Assembly: GCA_036264255.1 (NCBI GenBank)
Contig: DATARI010000144.1
Location: 1-26,206 of the forward strand
DNA: 26,206 nt
Origin: DASZIT01 sp036264255
GTDB lineage: Bacteria > Actinomycetota > Acidimicrobiia > Acidimicrobiales > RAAP-2
Direction: 5' to 3'
Each line of letters starts with the position of its first letter. Position 1 is the stretch's first letter. Made by a program: the position numbers and the translations under genes. Positions 6,655-14,258 of the stretch are shown here, piece by piece. Under the pieces are notes generated by a model, which saw only the letters and a program-made list of their open reading frames with translations, was not told where the DNA came from and made no database searches.

Positions 6655-6713
6655 TACCCTTACCCCCAGGTTGACGTTCATCTGTCGGAGAACTGTCGGA
6701 GCTGGGTCAACCT
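6655..6713 (+). promoter_or_regulatory. Promoter/operator region of the MerR gene with paired repeats
   Basis: TACCCT (6655-6660) is a possible -10 box, giving a leader of about 70 nt. Downstream, AGGTTGAC (6668-6675) and GTCAACCT (6706-6713) form a perfect 8-bp inverted repeat with a 30-bp spacer. Inside it CTGTCGGAG occurs twice (6682-6690 and 6693-6701) with an 11-bp period. This could be a regulator site or a stem in the mRNA leader upstream of the Shine-Dalgarno. Confidence 0.45.
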
Positions 6714-6736
6714 CTTATTGAGGTGGAGGAACGCTG

Positions 6737-7252
6737 ATGGACTCGAGCAAGAACGAAGCCGTCCTCGAAGACGGCTTCCGCGGACCGCAGGTCTGCTCCC
6801 TGGTCGGTATCACCTACCGCCAACTCGACTATTGGGCCCGCACCGGATTGCTTCGCCCCTCCATCACCGACGCCAACGGCAGTGGTACCCAGCGCCGCTA
6901 CTCGTATGGCGATGTGATCGAACTGAAGGTCATCAAACGCCTCCTCGATGCCGGGCTGAAACTCCAACAGGCCCGTCAGGCGGTCGAGTGCCTCCGGAGC
7001 GATCTCGGAGCGGATTTGTCGTCGGCGCAGCTGGTGCTGGCAGGGACCCGTTCGGTTCTGGCCCACTCCAATGGGGAGGTGGTCGACCTGCTGGCCGGCG
7101 GCCAAGGGGTGTTCAACATCCTTCCCCTCTCCGGCGTGGTGAAGGAGCTCGAAGCCGCCATCGTCGAGATCGATCTTCCCGCCCCGGTGGGCCGGTCGCC
7201 CAGGCATCCAGCCGCCGCCTATCTGGCCGAAGCCGAGGCTGCCGAGCGTTGA
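6737..7252 (+). CDS. MerR-family regulator, Rv1830 (ResR/McdR)-like
   Basis: 171 aa. The N-terminal winged HTH contains VGITYRQLDYWARTGLLRPS, then GSGTQRRYSYGDVIELKVIKRLLDAGLKLQQ, almost the wording I remember from M. tuberculosis Rv1830. It is followed by a small domain with VVDLLAGGQGVFNI, also an Rv1830 feature. It lacks effector-binding cysteines, so it is not a metal sensor of the classical type. Rv1830 (ResR/McdR) affects growth and division in mycobacteria and lies in a locus with gcvH, garA and gcvB; here the gcv genes follow directly. The start is well fixed: GGAGG at 6725-6729 with a 7-nt spacer. Its TGA overlaps the start of the next gene. Confidence 0.9.
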   Translation: MDSSKNEAVLEDGFRGPQVCSLVGITYRQLDYWARTGLLRPSITDANGSGTQRRYSYGDVIELKVIKRLLDAGLKLQQARQAVECLRSDLGADLSSAQLVLAGTRSVLAHSNGEVVDLLAGGQGVFNILPLSGVVKELEAAIVEIDLPAPVGRSPRHPAAAYLAEAEAAER

Positions 7253-7647
7253 GCCTTTCGGCGTCAAGGTTGCAGGGCCGGTCACGGGCCGGCGAGATCC
7301 GATTCGCTCATGAGTCGGAACGACGGTTCTCCCGCGTCCTCGACTTCTATGACGTCCCCTGGGAATACGAGCCGGTCGAGTTCTCCCTGCAGTGGGATGA
7401 AGAGGGTCGAACCACTGCCGGCTTCCGCCCTGACTTCTGGTTGCCCGACCAACATCTGTTCGTCGAACTCACCACCCTCAACCAGCGCCACGTCACCAAG
7501 AAGAACGGCAAGGTCCGGCGGATGGGCGAGCTCTACCCGGACGTGCGGATCAAGATCCTCTACCAGCGGGACACCTTGGCGCTGCTGGCCAAATACGGTC
7601 TGGCCGGAGGGGGCCCGGGGGAGTGGGGAACTGTTCGTTCCGCGTGA
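7249..7647 (+). CDS. Small PD-(D/E)XK-like nuclease-fold protein (132 aa)
   Basis: Coding sense is clear from the frame FAHESERRFSRVLDFYDVPWEYEPVEFSL, then FRPDFWLPDQHLFVELT, then a lysine-rich KKNGKVRRM and YPDVRIKILYQRD. The order of an early Glu (E26), an Asp in a PDF-x-LP turn (D62), E73 in VELT and lysines 84-88 resembles the PD-(D/E)XK nuclease core, with the usual E-x-K replaced by E-L-T. I recall similar domains in Acidimicrobiia, sometimes fused to phosphoribosyltransferases, but cannot name a family. The best start is the TTG at 7249, which overlaps the MerR stop as TTGA; the frame is open far upstream inside the MerR gene, where it is only a shadow. Coupling to the regulator suggests a shared role. 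Activity is not shown. Confidence 0.75.
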   Translation: MSLSASRLQGRSRAGEIRFAHESERRFSRVLDFYDVPWEYEPVEFSLQWDEEGRTTAGFRPDFWLPDQHLFVELTTLNQRHVTKKNGKVRRMGELYPDVRIKILYQRDTLALLAKYGLAGGGPGEWGTVRSA

Positions 7648-7669
7648 CGGCGCCGGTCGACCTTGCCAG

Positions 7670-7675
7670 TAGCCT
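7670..7675 (+). promoter_or_regulatory. -10 box TAGCCT of a leaderless promoter for gcvT
   Basis: TAGCCT ends 6 nt before the GTG at 7682, which has no Shine-Dalgarno. The same 6-nt spacing is seen upstream of the gamma-CA-like gene. It would give gcvT-gcvPA-gcvPB its own transcript separate from the MerR pair. Confidence 0.5.
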
Positions 7676-7681
7676 TTCGGG

Positions 7682-8794
7682 GTGAATGACGCCTCGCATG
7701 ACCCCGTGGATGCCGGACAGCCGCTCCGCCATACCCCGCTGATCAACGCCCACGCCGGGTTGGGGGCGAAGTTGGTCGGCTTCGGGGGCTGGGAGATGCC
7801 GCTCGCCTACCCGGGTGGAACATTGGCCGAGCACCGGGCGTGCCGCACCGATGCGGTCGCCTTCGACGTGAGCCACCTCGGCACCGTCCGGGTGACGGGC
7901 GAGGGCGCTTTCGACCGTTTGCAGTCCGCCCTGTCCAATGACCTCCGGCGGATCGGCCCGGGTCGGGCCCAGTACACCCACCTGCTTTCCGACGACGACG
8001 GCTCAGTGGTCGACGACATCATTGTCTGGTGGATCTCCGATGATGTCTTCGACGTCATGCCCAACGCCTCCAACACCGCCCGGGTCGTCGAGGCCATCGG
8101 GGGGGACGACACCACCGCGTCCCGAGCCATCATCGCCATCCAGGGCCCCCACGCCCGGACCCGTCTGGAGACCATCGCTCCCTCCGCCTCCGGGGTTCCC
8201 CGATTTCATGTCGCCGACTTCGAGTGGGAAGGGGTGCCGTGCCTGGTGGCCGGCACCGGCTACACCGGGGAGGAAGGGGTCGAATGTGCCGTCCCCGCGG
8301 AGATCGCCGAGTCGTTCTGGTCGGCCGTTCTCGGCACCGGGGTGCAACCGGCCGGTCTCGGGGCCCGGGACACCCTTCGACTGGAGGCCGGCCTGCCCCT
8401 CCACGGACACGAGCTGGGACCGGGAATTACCCCCCTCCAGGCCGGACTCGGCTGGGTCATCGGTTGGGACAAGGAGTCCTTCCGGGGACGGGACGCTCTG
8501 ATGGCCGAAAAAGAGGTCGGACCGGCCCGGCACCTGCTGGGGATGACCACCGAGGGCCGGCAGCCCCCCCGGGAACACTCGGTGGTCGCCGAGGACGGGC
8601 AGCCGGTCGGCTTCGTCACCAGCGGCAACTTCTCGCCGATGCTCGAACACGGGATCGCGCTGGGGCTGGTGGACACCGGAGCGGACGCCGCCCCCGGCTC
8701 AACAGTTACCATCGAGCAGCGCGGACGAACCATGGAAGCCACCGTGGTGAAGACCCCGTTTGTTCGAGCTGGACAATTTGCTGCCAGACGCTGA
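7682..8794 (+). CDS. gcvT: Glycine cleavage system T protein (aminomethyltransferase)
   Basis: 370 aa, normal length. GcvT takes the aminomethyl group from the lipoyl arm of GcvH and, with tetrahydrofolate, makes methylene-THF and ammonia. Family landmarks: KLVGFGGWEMPLAYPGG near the N-terminus, AFDVSHLGTVRVTGEGA, the DDGSVVDDIIVW segment holding the active-site Asp region, ALSNDL, GTGYTGEEGVE, and the C-terminal barrel with GFVTSGNFSPMLEHGIALG. The start is a GTG with a TAGCCT box 6 nt upstream; a GTG at 7706 is a weaker alternative. It heads a gcvT-gcvPA-gcvPB run, with 48 bp to gcvPA. Confident. Confidence 0.97.
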   Translation: MNDASHDPVDAGQPLRHTPLINAHAGLGAKLVGFGGWEMPLAYPGGTLAEHRACRTDAVAFDVSHLGTVRVTGEGAFDRLQSALSNDLRRIGPGRAQYTHLLSDDDGSVVDDIIVWWISDDVFDVMPNASNTARVVEAIGGDDTTASRAIIAIQGPHARTRLETIAPSASGVPRFHVADFEWEGVPCLVAGTGYTGEEGVECAVPAEIAESFWSAVLGTGVQPAGLGARDTLRLEAGLPLHGHELGPGITPLQAGLGWVIGWDKESFRGRDALMAEKEVGPARHLLGMTTEGRQPPREHSVVAEDGQPVGFVTSGNFSPMLEHGIALGLVDTGADAAPGSTVTIEQRGRTMEATVVKTPFVRAGQFAARR

Positions 8795-8842
8795 TCCGCT
8801 AGCCGCCTTCGAGACGACCACCACCCAAGGAGCAACCACACC

Positions 8843-10192
8843 GTGGGCACCTACATCCCGCACACCGAAGACGAGATCGCCAGCATGCTCGCCTTCTTGG
8901 GCCTGTCCACCATCGACGAGCTGTTCGCCGAGGTCCCGGAGGCCCTGAAGCTCCAACGGGGTCTGGAATTGGCCGACGGGGCCGGCGAGCCGGACGTGCT
9001 CGCCCATCTGGATGCCTACGCCAACCGCAACCAGGCCCGGAGCGACCGCCTGCTCTGCTTCGCCGGCGGGGGGGCGTATGACCACGAGATCCCGGCGGTG
9101 ACCAAGGCACTGGCCGGTCGGTCGGAGTTCGTCACCTCCTACACGCCCTATCAACCCGAAGTGGCACAGGGTGTCCTCCAGGCCGTCTTCGAGTTCCAGA
9201 CGATGATCGCCCGCCTGTTCGGGTTACCGGTGGCCAATGCCTCCCTCTACGATGGGGCCAGCGCCACTGTGGAGGCGGTCAACCTCGGCGTCGCCGCTTC
9301 GGGGCGGAACACGGTTTGGGTATCCGAGGGGATCCACCCGCACTGGCGGCAGATGCTCGCCACCTGCGCGGCAGGAACCGGTCACCAGCTCCGCACCATC
9401 AAGTTGGTCGACGGCCTGACCGTCTGGCCGGAGACCGACATGCCGATCGACGAGCGGCCCGGGGTGGTGCTGGTCGGCTATCCCAACTACCTGGGCTGCC
9501 TCGAAGACATCCCCGCCGCCCGGGCGATCTGCAACGACACCGGGGCAATGCTGGTCGTCGCCACCGATCCGGTGTCGTTGGGTGTCCTCAAGTCGCCGGG
9601 GGAGTGGGGGGCCGACGTGGTGGTGGGGGAGGGCCAGCTGTTCGGCACCACCCTCGGTTTCGGCGGCCCCTATCTCGGCCTCTTTGCCTGTGCCCAGTCC
9701 CACGTCCGGCGCTTGCCCGGGCGGCTGGTCGGGGAAACGGTGGACCTCGATGGCCGGCGCGCCTATGTCACCACCCTCCGGGCTCGCGAGCAGGACATCC
9801 GGAGAGAGAAAGCCACCTCCAACGTCTGCACCAACCAGACCTTGATGGCGGTCACCGCCGCCATTCAGATGGCCTGGCTGGGGACGAGCGGCCTGGCCGA
9901 GCTCGGCCTCCGTTGCGCCCGCGCCACCCGGTACACCCGGGACGCACTGCTCGCCATCGACGGTGTGGAGCCCTACGCCACCGCCCCGGTGTTCCGGGAG
10001 TTCGCGGTGCGCACCCCGGTGGCCGCCGACACCGTGGTGGAGCGGATGGCCGATGCCGGATTCCTGGCCGGGATCCCGCTCGGCAGCGAATTCGACCAGG
10101 GGGAGCAGGGATTGCTGATCGCAGTGACCGAACGCCGAACCCGGGACGAGATCGACGCCTATGTCACTGCCTTCGCCAAGGCGGTGGCGTGA
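8843..10192 (+). CDS. gcvPA: Glycine dehydrogenase (decarboxylating) subunit 1
   Basis: 449 aa, the usual length of the N-terminal half of a split P protein. It forms a heterotetramer with GcvPB and, with PLP, decarboxylates glycine onto the lipoyl group of GcvH. Seen here: YIPHTEDEIASMLAFLG at the start, FAGGGAYDHEIPAV, the TSYTPYQPEVAQGVLQAVFEFQ block, LYDGASATVEAVNLG, and the late REKATSNVCTNQTLMAVTAA. The GTG at 8843 follows AAGGAG (8827-8832) with a 10-nt spacer. Its TGA overlaps the gcvPB ATG (TGATG), so the two subunits are translationally coupled, as expected for a stoichiometric complex. Confidence 0.97.
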   Translation: MGTYIPHTEDEIASMLAFLGLSTIDELFAEVPEALKLQRGLELADGAGEPDVLAHLDAYANRNQARSDRLLCFAGGGAYDHEIPAVTKALAGRSEFVTSYTPYQPEVAQGVLQAVFEFQTMIARLFGLPVANASLYDGASATVEAVNLGVAASGRNTVWVSEGIHPHWRQMLATCAAGTGHQLRTIKLVDGLTVWPETDMPIDERPGVVLVGYPNYLGCLEDIPAARAICNDTGAMLVVATDPVSLGVLKSPGEWGADVVVGEGQLFGTTLGFGGPYLGLFACAQSHVRRLPGRLVGETVDLDGRRAYVTTLRAREQDIRREKATSNVCTNQTLMAVTAAIQMAWLGTSGLAELGLRCARATRYTRDALLAIDGVEPYATAPVFREFAVRTPVAADTVVERMADAGFLAGIPLGSEFDQGEQGLLIAVTERRTRDEIDAYVTAFAKAVA

Positions 10193-11745
10193 TGAGCGGG
10201 TCCAATCTCCTGCCGGGCCCTGCCGCCCCCGGAGGCAAGGCCACCAGTGCTCCACTGCTGGGTCGGGATGCCGAGCCGACCATTTTCGAGCTCTCCTATC
10301 CCGGTCGCCAGGCCTGGTCGTTCCGGACGACCGGAATCCCCGAGGTTGACCTGGACGACCTAATTCCGGCCGGGCACGCCCGGTCCGAGCCGGTGCCGTT
10401 GGCCGAAGTGTCGGAGCGGGACCTGGTCGCCCACTTCACTCGTCTCTCCCACCGGCAGTTCTCGGTCGACCTGGGTGGCTATCCGCTGGGGTCCTGCACC
10501 ATGAAGTACAACCCCAAGGTCTGCGACGCAGTGGCCGCCCTTCCAGGGCTGGCCGGCGTCCATCCCGCCGCGCCCGCCTCGCTGACCCAGGGATGGCTGG
10601 GCCTAATGGTCGAGGTGGAGGAGACCCTCTGCGAGATCACCGGCATGGCCGCCGCCACGCTGCAACCGGCGGCCGGAGCCTCGGGCGAGCTCACCGGTCT
10701 GCTCCTCATGCGGGCCTGGCACGACGCTCAGGGGGCGCCCCGGCACAAGGTGATCATTCCCGACTCCGCCCACGGCACCAATCCTGCCTCGGTGACCCTC
10801 GGAGGCTACGAGGTGGTGACCGTGCCCAGTGACGCCCGTGGGTGCGTCGACATGGAGGCGCTGGAGTCGGTGTTGGACGAGGACGTGGCCGGGATCATGC
10901 TGACCAACCCCAACACCCTCGGTCTGTTCGAGGAGGACATCGCCGCCATCGCCGCCGCCGTCCACAAGGTCGGAGGGCTGCTCTATTACGACGGCGCCAA
11001 CCTCAACGCCATCCTCGGGGTGGTCCGGCCGGGCGACATGGGCTTCGACATCGTCCACATGAACCTGCACAAGACCTTTGCCACCCCCCACGGGGGCGGG
11101 GGTCCGGGGGCCGGCCCGGTAGCGGTATCCGAGCGCCTGGTTCCCTTCCTGCCGGGACCGAGGCCCGAGCGGGTGGTCGACGGCGCCGAGGGTACGGAGG
11201 TCTACCGCTGGCACACGCCGGAGCGCTCGATCGGCCGGATGCACTCCTGGCACGGCAACACCCTGGTCCTGGCCCGGGCGTTGGCCTACATCCTGGTCAA
11301 CGGCGGGGACGGCCTCCAGAAGGTGGCCCAGATCGCCGTCCTCAACGCCAACTGGATCCGTCAGCGGCTCTCGGGCACCTATGACGTGCCCTTCGACCGG
11401 CAGTGCATGCACGAGGTGGTCCTCTCCTCCCGCAACCTCAAACAGGCCCATGGGGTGCGCGCCCTCGACATCGCCAAGCGCCTCCTCGAGGAGGGGTTCC
11501 ATTCACCGACCGTCTATTTCCCGCTCATCGTGGAAGAGGCGCTGATGATCGAGCCCACCGAGACGGAAAGCCCTCAGACCCTGGAGGCCCTGGCGGTGGC
11601 CCTGGAGCTGATCGCCCACGAGGCGAACGAGCTCCCGACCGGATCGATGTCCGAAGCACCCCGCAACACCCCCGTCCGCCGGGTCGACGAGGCTCGGGCC
11701 GCCCGGACGTTGATCCCGACGTTCGACGCCCGCGCCGGGAACTAG
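10192..11745 (+). CDS. gcvPB: Glycine dehydrogenase (decarboxylating) subunit 2
   Basis: 517 aa. The C-terminal half of the split P protein, which carries the PLP cofactor. The Schiff-base lysine is K294 in HMNLHKTFATPHGGGGPG. Other landmarks are YPLGSCTMKYNPK, LQPAAGASGE, IIPDSAHGTNPASVTLGG, LTNPNTLGLFE and YYDGANLNAI. The ATG at 10192 shares its A with the TGA of gcvPA; the frame continues open upstream inside gcvPA but is a shadow there. The C-terminus runs a little past the family norm with an Ala/Arg-rich tail. gcvH, which the complex needs, is not in this window and must lie elsewhere. Confidence 0.97.
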   Translation: MSGSNLLPGPAAPGGKATSAPLLGRDAEPTIFELSYPGRQAWSFRTTGIPEVDLDDLIPAGHARSEPVPLAEVSERDLVAHFTRLSHRQFSVDLGGYPLGSCTMKYNPKVCDAVAALPGLAGVHPAAPASLTQGWLGLMVEVEETLCEITGMAAATLQPAAGASGELTGLLLMRAWHDAQGAPRHKVIIPDSAHGTNPASVTLGGYEVVTVPSDARGCVDMEALESVLDEDVAGIMLTNPNTLGLFEEDIAAIAAAVHKVGGLLYYDGANLNAILGVVRPGDMGFDIVHMNLHKTFATPHGGGGPGAGPVAVSERLVPFLPGPRPERVVDGAEGTEVYRWHTPERSIGRMHSWHGNTLVLARALAYILVNGGDGLQKVAQIAVLNANWIRQRLSGTYDVPFDRQCMHEVVLSSRNLKQAHGVRALDIAKRLLEEGFHSPTVYFPLIVEEALMIEPTETESPQTLEALAVALELIAHEANELPTGSMSEAPRNTPVRRVDEARAARTLIPTFDARAGN

Positions 11746-11760
11746 AACGGGCCCGTCGGC

Positions 11761-12237
11761 ATGAAGGGGGGCACCTTCTCAACCCGGTTCGTCGGCCCCT
11801 ACCTCAAGGCCCATGCCTACCTCTACGAGCGCACCGACGGCCGCATCGGCAAGTACTCCAACCGGGTACCGGCACTCCTGCTCACCACCACCGGCCGGAA
11901 ATCCGGGCTAGCTCGAACCCATGCGCTGACCTATGTTCGCGATCGGGGGGACGTCATCGTGGTGGCGTCCAACGGGGGGAGCGACTCGCCGCCGGCCTGG
12001 TTCTTGAACCTCCAGGCCAACCCCCGGGTGAAGGTCCGGCTGGGGCGCCAGGTGGTGGGGGCGAGGGCCCGGCTGGCTTCCCCGCAGGAGCGGGCCCAAC
12101 TGTGGCCGTTGGTGAACCGGACCAACCGGGGAATGGCGCCCCTGTTCCACCCGGGGGCGAAGGGCCGCTACGACGTCCACCAGCAGCACACCTCCCGGGA
12201 GATACCGGTGGTGATCATCACCCCCGAGCGTCCCTAA
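11761..12237 (+). CDS. Deazaflavin (F420)-dependent nitroreductase family protein
   Basis: 158 aa, typical of the small split beta-barrel family related to mycobacterial Ddn. Signature segments: LLLTTTGRKSGLARTHALTYVRDRGDVIVVASNGG, then PAWFLNLQANPRVKVRLG, then YDVHQQHTSREIPVVIITPE. The TTGRKSG and NGGS...PAWFLNL blocks form the F420-binding site in the family, which reduces quinones or other acceptors with F420H2. It starts at an ATG 15 nt after gcvPB, with only a weak Shine-Dalgarno, and may be read through from the gcv operon, though no functional link is obvious. It converges on the SCO1 gene with a 9-nt gap. Confidence 0.92.
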   Translation: MKGGTFSTRFVGPYLKAHAYLYERTDGRIGKYSNRVPALLLTTTGRKSGLARTHALTYVRDRGDVIVVASNGGSDSPPAWFLNLQANPRVKVRLGRQVVGARARLASPQERAQLWPLVNRTNRGMAPLFHPGAKGRYDVHQQHTSREIPVVIITPERP

Positions 12238-12246
12238 CCGTCAGGT

Positions 12247-13032
12247 TCAGCTAAGGGGCGGGATGCTGCGATGGATGACCCACCCGAGATCGGACAGGGC
12301 CTGGGAAACCGTCCAGGTCTGGCCGTTGATCGACGGATCGTTCAGATTCTGCTCGCCCTGGGTGTCGAGCATGGCATTGAGGGCGGCGGGGAGCTTGTGG
12401 GAGGTGACATCCGGGGTGGCGGCGGTGGCGAACCGCTCGTGTCCGCTGGAGTCGATGATGAAGAAGCCGTCGGAGTGGTTCACGTCGTAGGTCAGCGGTT
12501 GATGGGTCCACCAGTCCAACTGGGGAGGTGAGCCTTCCGGCACCTGCTGGGCTTCGACGTAGAAGAACGAGTTCATGGCGGCCACGTTGGCCTGGTTCCC
12601 AGTGAGGAGCGTCCAGGTGGCGCCGGTGAGCTTGGCGTAAGCCGCCAACCGTGCCGGCGTGTCCCGACCCGGGTCGACGGAATACTCGATGATCGCCACT
12701 TGCTTAGCCAGGCCGGCCTTGTTGATGGCCTGTTGCATGAGCAAGAGGTTCTGGGTGGTCAGCGGGCACACCTCCTGGCACAGCGTCAACATCGGGGCCA
12801 GGACCACTGTCTTTCCCCGGAAGGAGGCCAGCGTCGTCGGGGCGCCGTTCTGGTTGACCATTGGAATGGAGGGGACCGCCCGGTTCTGGACGATGCCCTG
12901 GGACGCCGGCGGGGTCGCGGGTGAGGCCGCACTCGCCGACGCGCACCCGGCCAAGACAACGGAGCCCACCGCCAGCACCGCCGATACCGAGACGAACCTT
13001 CCGGAGCACCATTGTGGACGTCGTCGCAACAC
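12247..13032 (-). CDS. SCO1/SenC-type copper-chaperone/thiol lipoprotein
   Basis: 261 aa. The lipobox VVLAGC puts a lipidated cysteine at residue 30, so the protein faces the outside of the membrane. The thioredoxin-fold domain has the SCO signature C85-x3-C89-P (LCQEVCP), with the third copper ligand H186 (NHSDGFFIID). SCO proteins deliver copper to the CuA site of cytochrome oxidase or keep its cysteines reduced. An insert of about 20 residues (PEGSPPQLDWWTHQ) precedes the His strand. The start is a GTG at 13032 with a TAGTCT -10 box 7 nt upstream and no real Shine-Dalgarno. No oxidase gene is in the window. Confidence 0.92.
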   Translation of the reverse strand: MLRRRPQWCSGRFVSVSAVLAVGSVVLAGCASASAASPATPPASQGIVQNRAVPSIPMVNQNGAPTTLASFRGKTVVLAPMLTLCQEVCPLTTQNLLLMQQAINKAGLAKQVAIIEYSVDPGRDTPARLAAYAKLTGATWTLLTGNQANVAAMNSFFYVEAQQVPEGSPPQLDWWTHQPLTYDVNHSDGFFIIDSSGHERFATAATPDVTSHKLPAALNAMLDTQGEQNLNDPSINGQTWTVSQALSDLGWVIHRSIPPLS

Positions 13033-13039
13033 CCGCCTG

Positions 13040-13045
13040 AGACTA
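13040..13045 (-). promoter_or_regulatory. -10 box TAGTCT of a leaderless promoter for the SCO1 gene
   Basis: On the minus strand TAGTCT (13045-13040) ends 7 nt before the GTG at 13032. A transcript starting at this GTG would have no leader. Confidence 0.5.
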
Positions 13046-13089
13046 GACAGACCCCGGTCGAAAGTCAGATCGGGCCGACGCCCGGCCCG

Positions 13090-13854
13090 TCAGTCCAGCA
13101 GGTCGGGTTGCTCCCGCACGATGCGGCGGAACAGCGGCTGGAAGCTGAACCAACCGGCCAGATGCGAGCCGACTTGATCGTGGGTGGTCTTGGCCATGTC
13201 CGCATCGATGAGGACCGGCTCTCCGGCGGACGAGGCCAACAGCTGAGCCTGGCACGACCGCTCCATGGTGATGAACCACCACACCGCCTCGTCCACCGAT
13301 TGGCCGACGGTGAGCAGCCCGTGGTTCCGGAGGATGGTGGCCTTGTTCTCCCCGAGGGCGTGGGCGATCCGTTTGCCCTCCTCGATGTCGAGGACGACCC
13401 CGGTGTAGTCGTCGAAGACCGAGTGGTCCTGGTAGAAGGCACAGACGTCCTGGGTGATCGGATCGAGGGGCTTGCCGAGGGAGGCCCAGGACTTGCCGTA
13501 GATGGAATGGGAATGGGCGGCGGCCACCACGTCGGGTCGGGCAGCATGGACCTGGGAGTGGATGGCGAACGCGGCGGTATTGACCGGCTGGTCGCCCTCG
13601 ACCACCTGGCCCTCGTCATTCACCAGGATGAGGTCCGATACCCGGATGTGCCCAAAGTGCATGCCGAACGGGTTCACCCAGAAGTGGTCGAGGCGTTCGG
13701 GATCCCGGGCGGTGATATGGCCGGCCACGCCCTCGTCGAATCCGAATTTGGAAAACAGCCGGAAGCCGGCGGCAAGTCGCTGCTTGCGGTACAGCCGCTC
13801 ATCATCGGCAGAGTCGAATGTCATGGACTGCGGAAATTCGATGATCTCGGGCAT
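13090..13854 (-). CDS. Class II aldolase/adducin family protein
   Basis: 254 aa. The fold is recognised by GFDEGVAGHITARDP, NPFGMHFGHI, IHSQVHAARPDVVAAAHSHS and ILRNHGLLTVGQSVDEAVWWF. The histidines of AHSHS (about 114 and 116) and NHG would hold the catalytic zinc. Members act on sugar phosphates or related hydroxy-carbonyl compounds, but others, as in adducin, have no known activity; the substrate cannot be read here. The frame is open to 13881, but the ATG at 13854 has an excellent Shine-Dalgarno (AGGAGGGG, just upstream) and is preferred. A TAGACT box at 13911-13916 would give a leader of about 50 nt. It stands alone, 57 bp upstream of the SCO1 gene. Confidence 0.92.
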   Translation of the reverse strand: MPEIIEFPQSMTFDSADDERLYRKQRLAAGFRLFSKFGFDEGVAGHITARDPERLDHFWVNPFGMHFGHIRVSDLILVNDEGQVVEGDQPVNTAAFAIHSQVHAARPDVVAAAHSHSIYGKSWASLGKPLDPITQDVCAFYQDHSVFDDYTGVVLDIEEGKRIAHALGENKATILRNHGLLTVGQSVDEAVWWFITMERSCQAQLLASSAGEPVLIDADMAKTTHDQVGSHLAGWFSFQPLFRRIVREQPDLLD

Positions 13855-13910
13855 AACCCCTCCTCGGCGAATCGGCGGCACAGTGGACCCGTGTCTGCGT
13901 ACTAAACCCC

Positions 13911-13916
13911 AGTCTA
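13911..13916 (-). promoter_or_regulatory. Probable -10 box TAGACT for the class II aldolase gene
   Basis: TAGACT on the minus strand fits TANNNT and lies 56 nt upstream of the start codon. It is a conventional promoter with a leader and a Shine-Dalgarno. No good -35 is visible. Confidence 0.35.
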
Positions 13917-13969
13917 TGCCCCAGAACCGTTCCCGGGTCAGCGCCGATCAGGAGGTGGGTTGCACCCTC

Positions 13970-14245
13970 TCAGCCCTTGATCACGTTGACCACAGTTGCC
14001 ACCATGGGCTCCTGTTGCTCGACACCGGCTTGGGCGAGGACCGCCTTCACGGTCGTTCCGAAGGCGTCCGCCTCCTCCTGCGAGTCCCAGATATCGAAGA
14101 CCTGAACGGCACCATCTGATTCGAGGGCAACGTGGTAGGTGCGCCCTTTGGGTGCCCCTTCGCCGGCATCGTCCAACTGTTTGATCACCTCGCGGTACTT
14201 CTCCGGCGTGAATCCCACATGAGGGAAATAGATTCCAAGGGCCAT
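13970..14245 (-). CDS. 91-aa protein, second copy of a tandem pair (dimeric alpha/beta-barrel-like)
   Basis: Starts MALGIYFPHVGFTPEKYREV and ends MVATVVNVIKG. The order strand, helix, YHVALESDGAVQVFDIWDSQEEADAF, helix, strand is like small dimeric alpha/beta-barrel (ABM/Dabb-like) proteins, in which QVFDIWDSQEEADAF would be the strand-helix segment. No catalytic residue is obvious and I do not know a named family. It lies 13 bp downstream of its paralogue and has a weak GAAGGCG Shine-Dalgarno. The two differ at about 15 of 91 residues, 12 of them between 59 and 79. The function is unknown; small-molecule binding is a guess. Confidence 0.85.
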   Translation of the reverse strand: MALGIYFPHVGFTPEKYREVIKQLDDAGEGAPKGRTYHVALESDGAVQVFDIWDSQEEADAFGTTVKAVLAQAGVEQQEPMVATVVNVIKG

Positions 14246-14258
14246 CGATTTCGCCTTC

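Noticed and set aside
9316..10191. Upstream extension of the gcvPB frame inside gcvPA
   Set aside because: Open by chance in another frame of gcvPA; the gcvPB family begins at the ATG at 10192.
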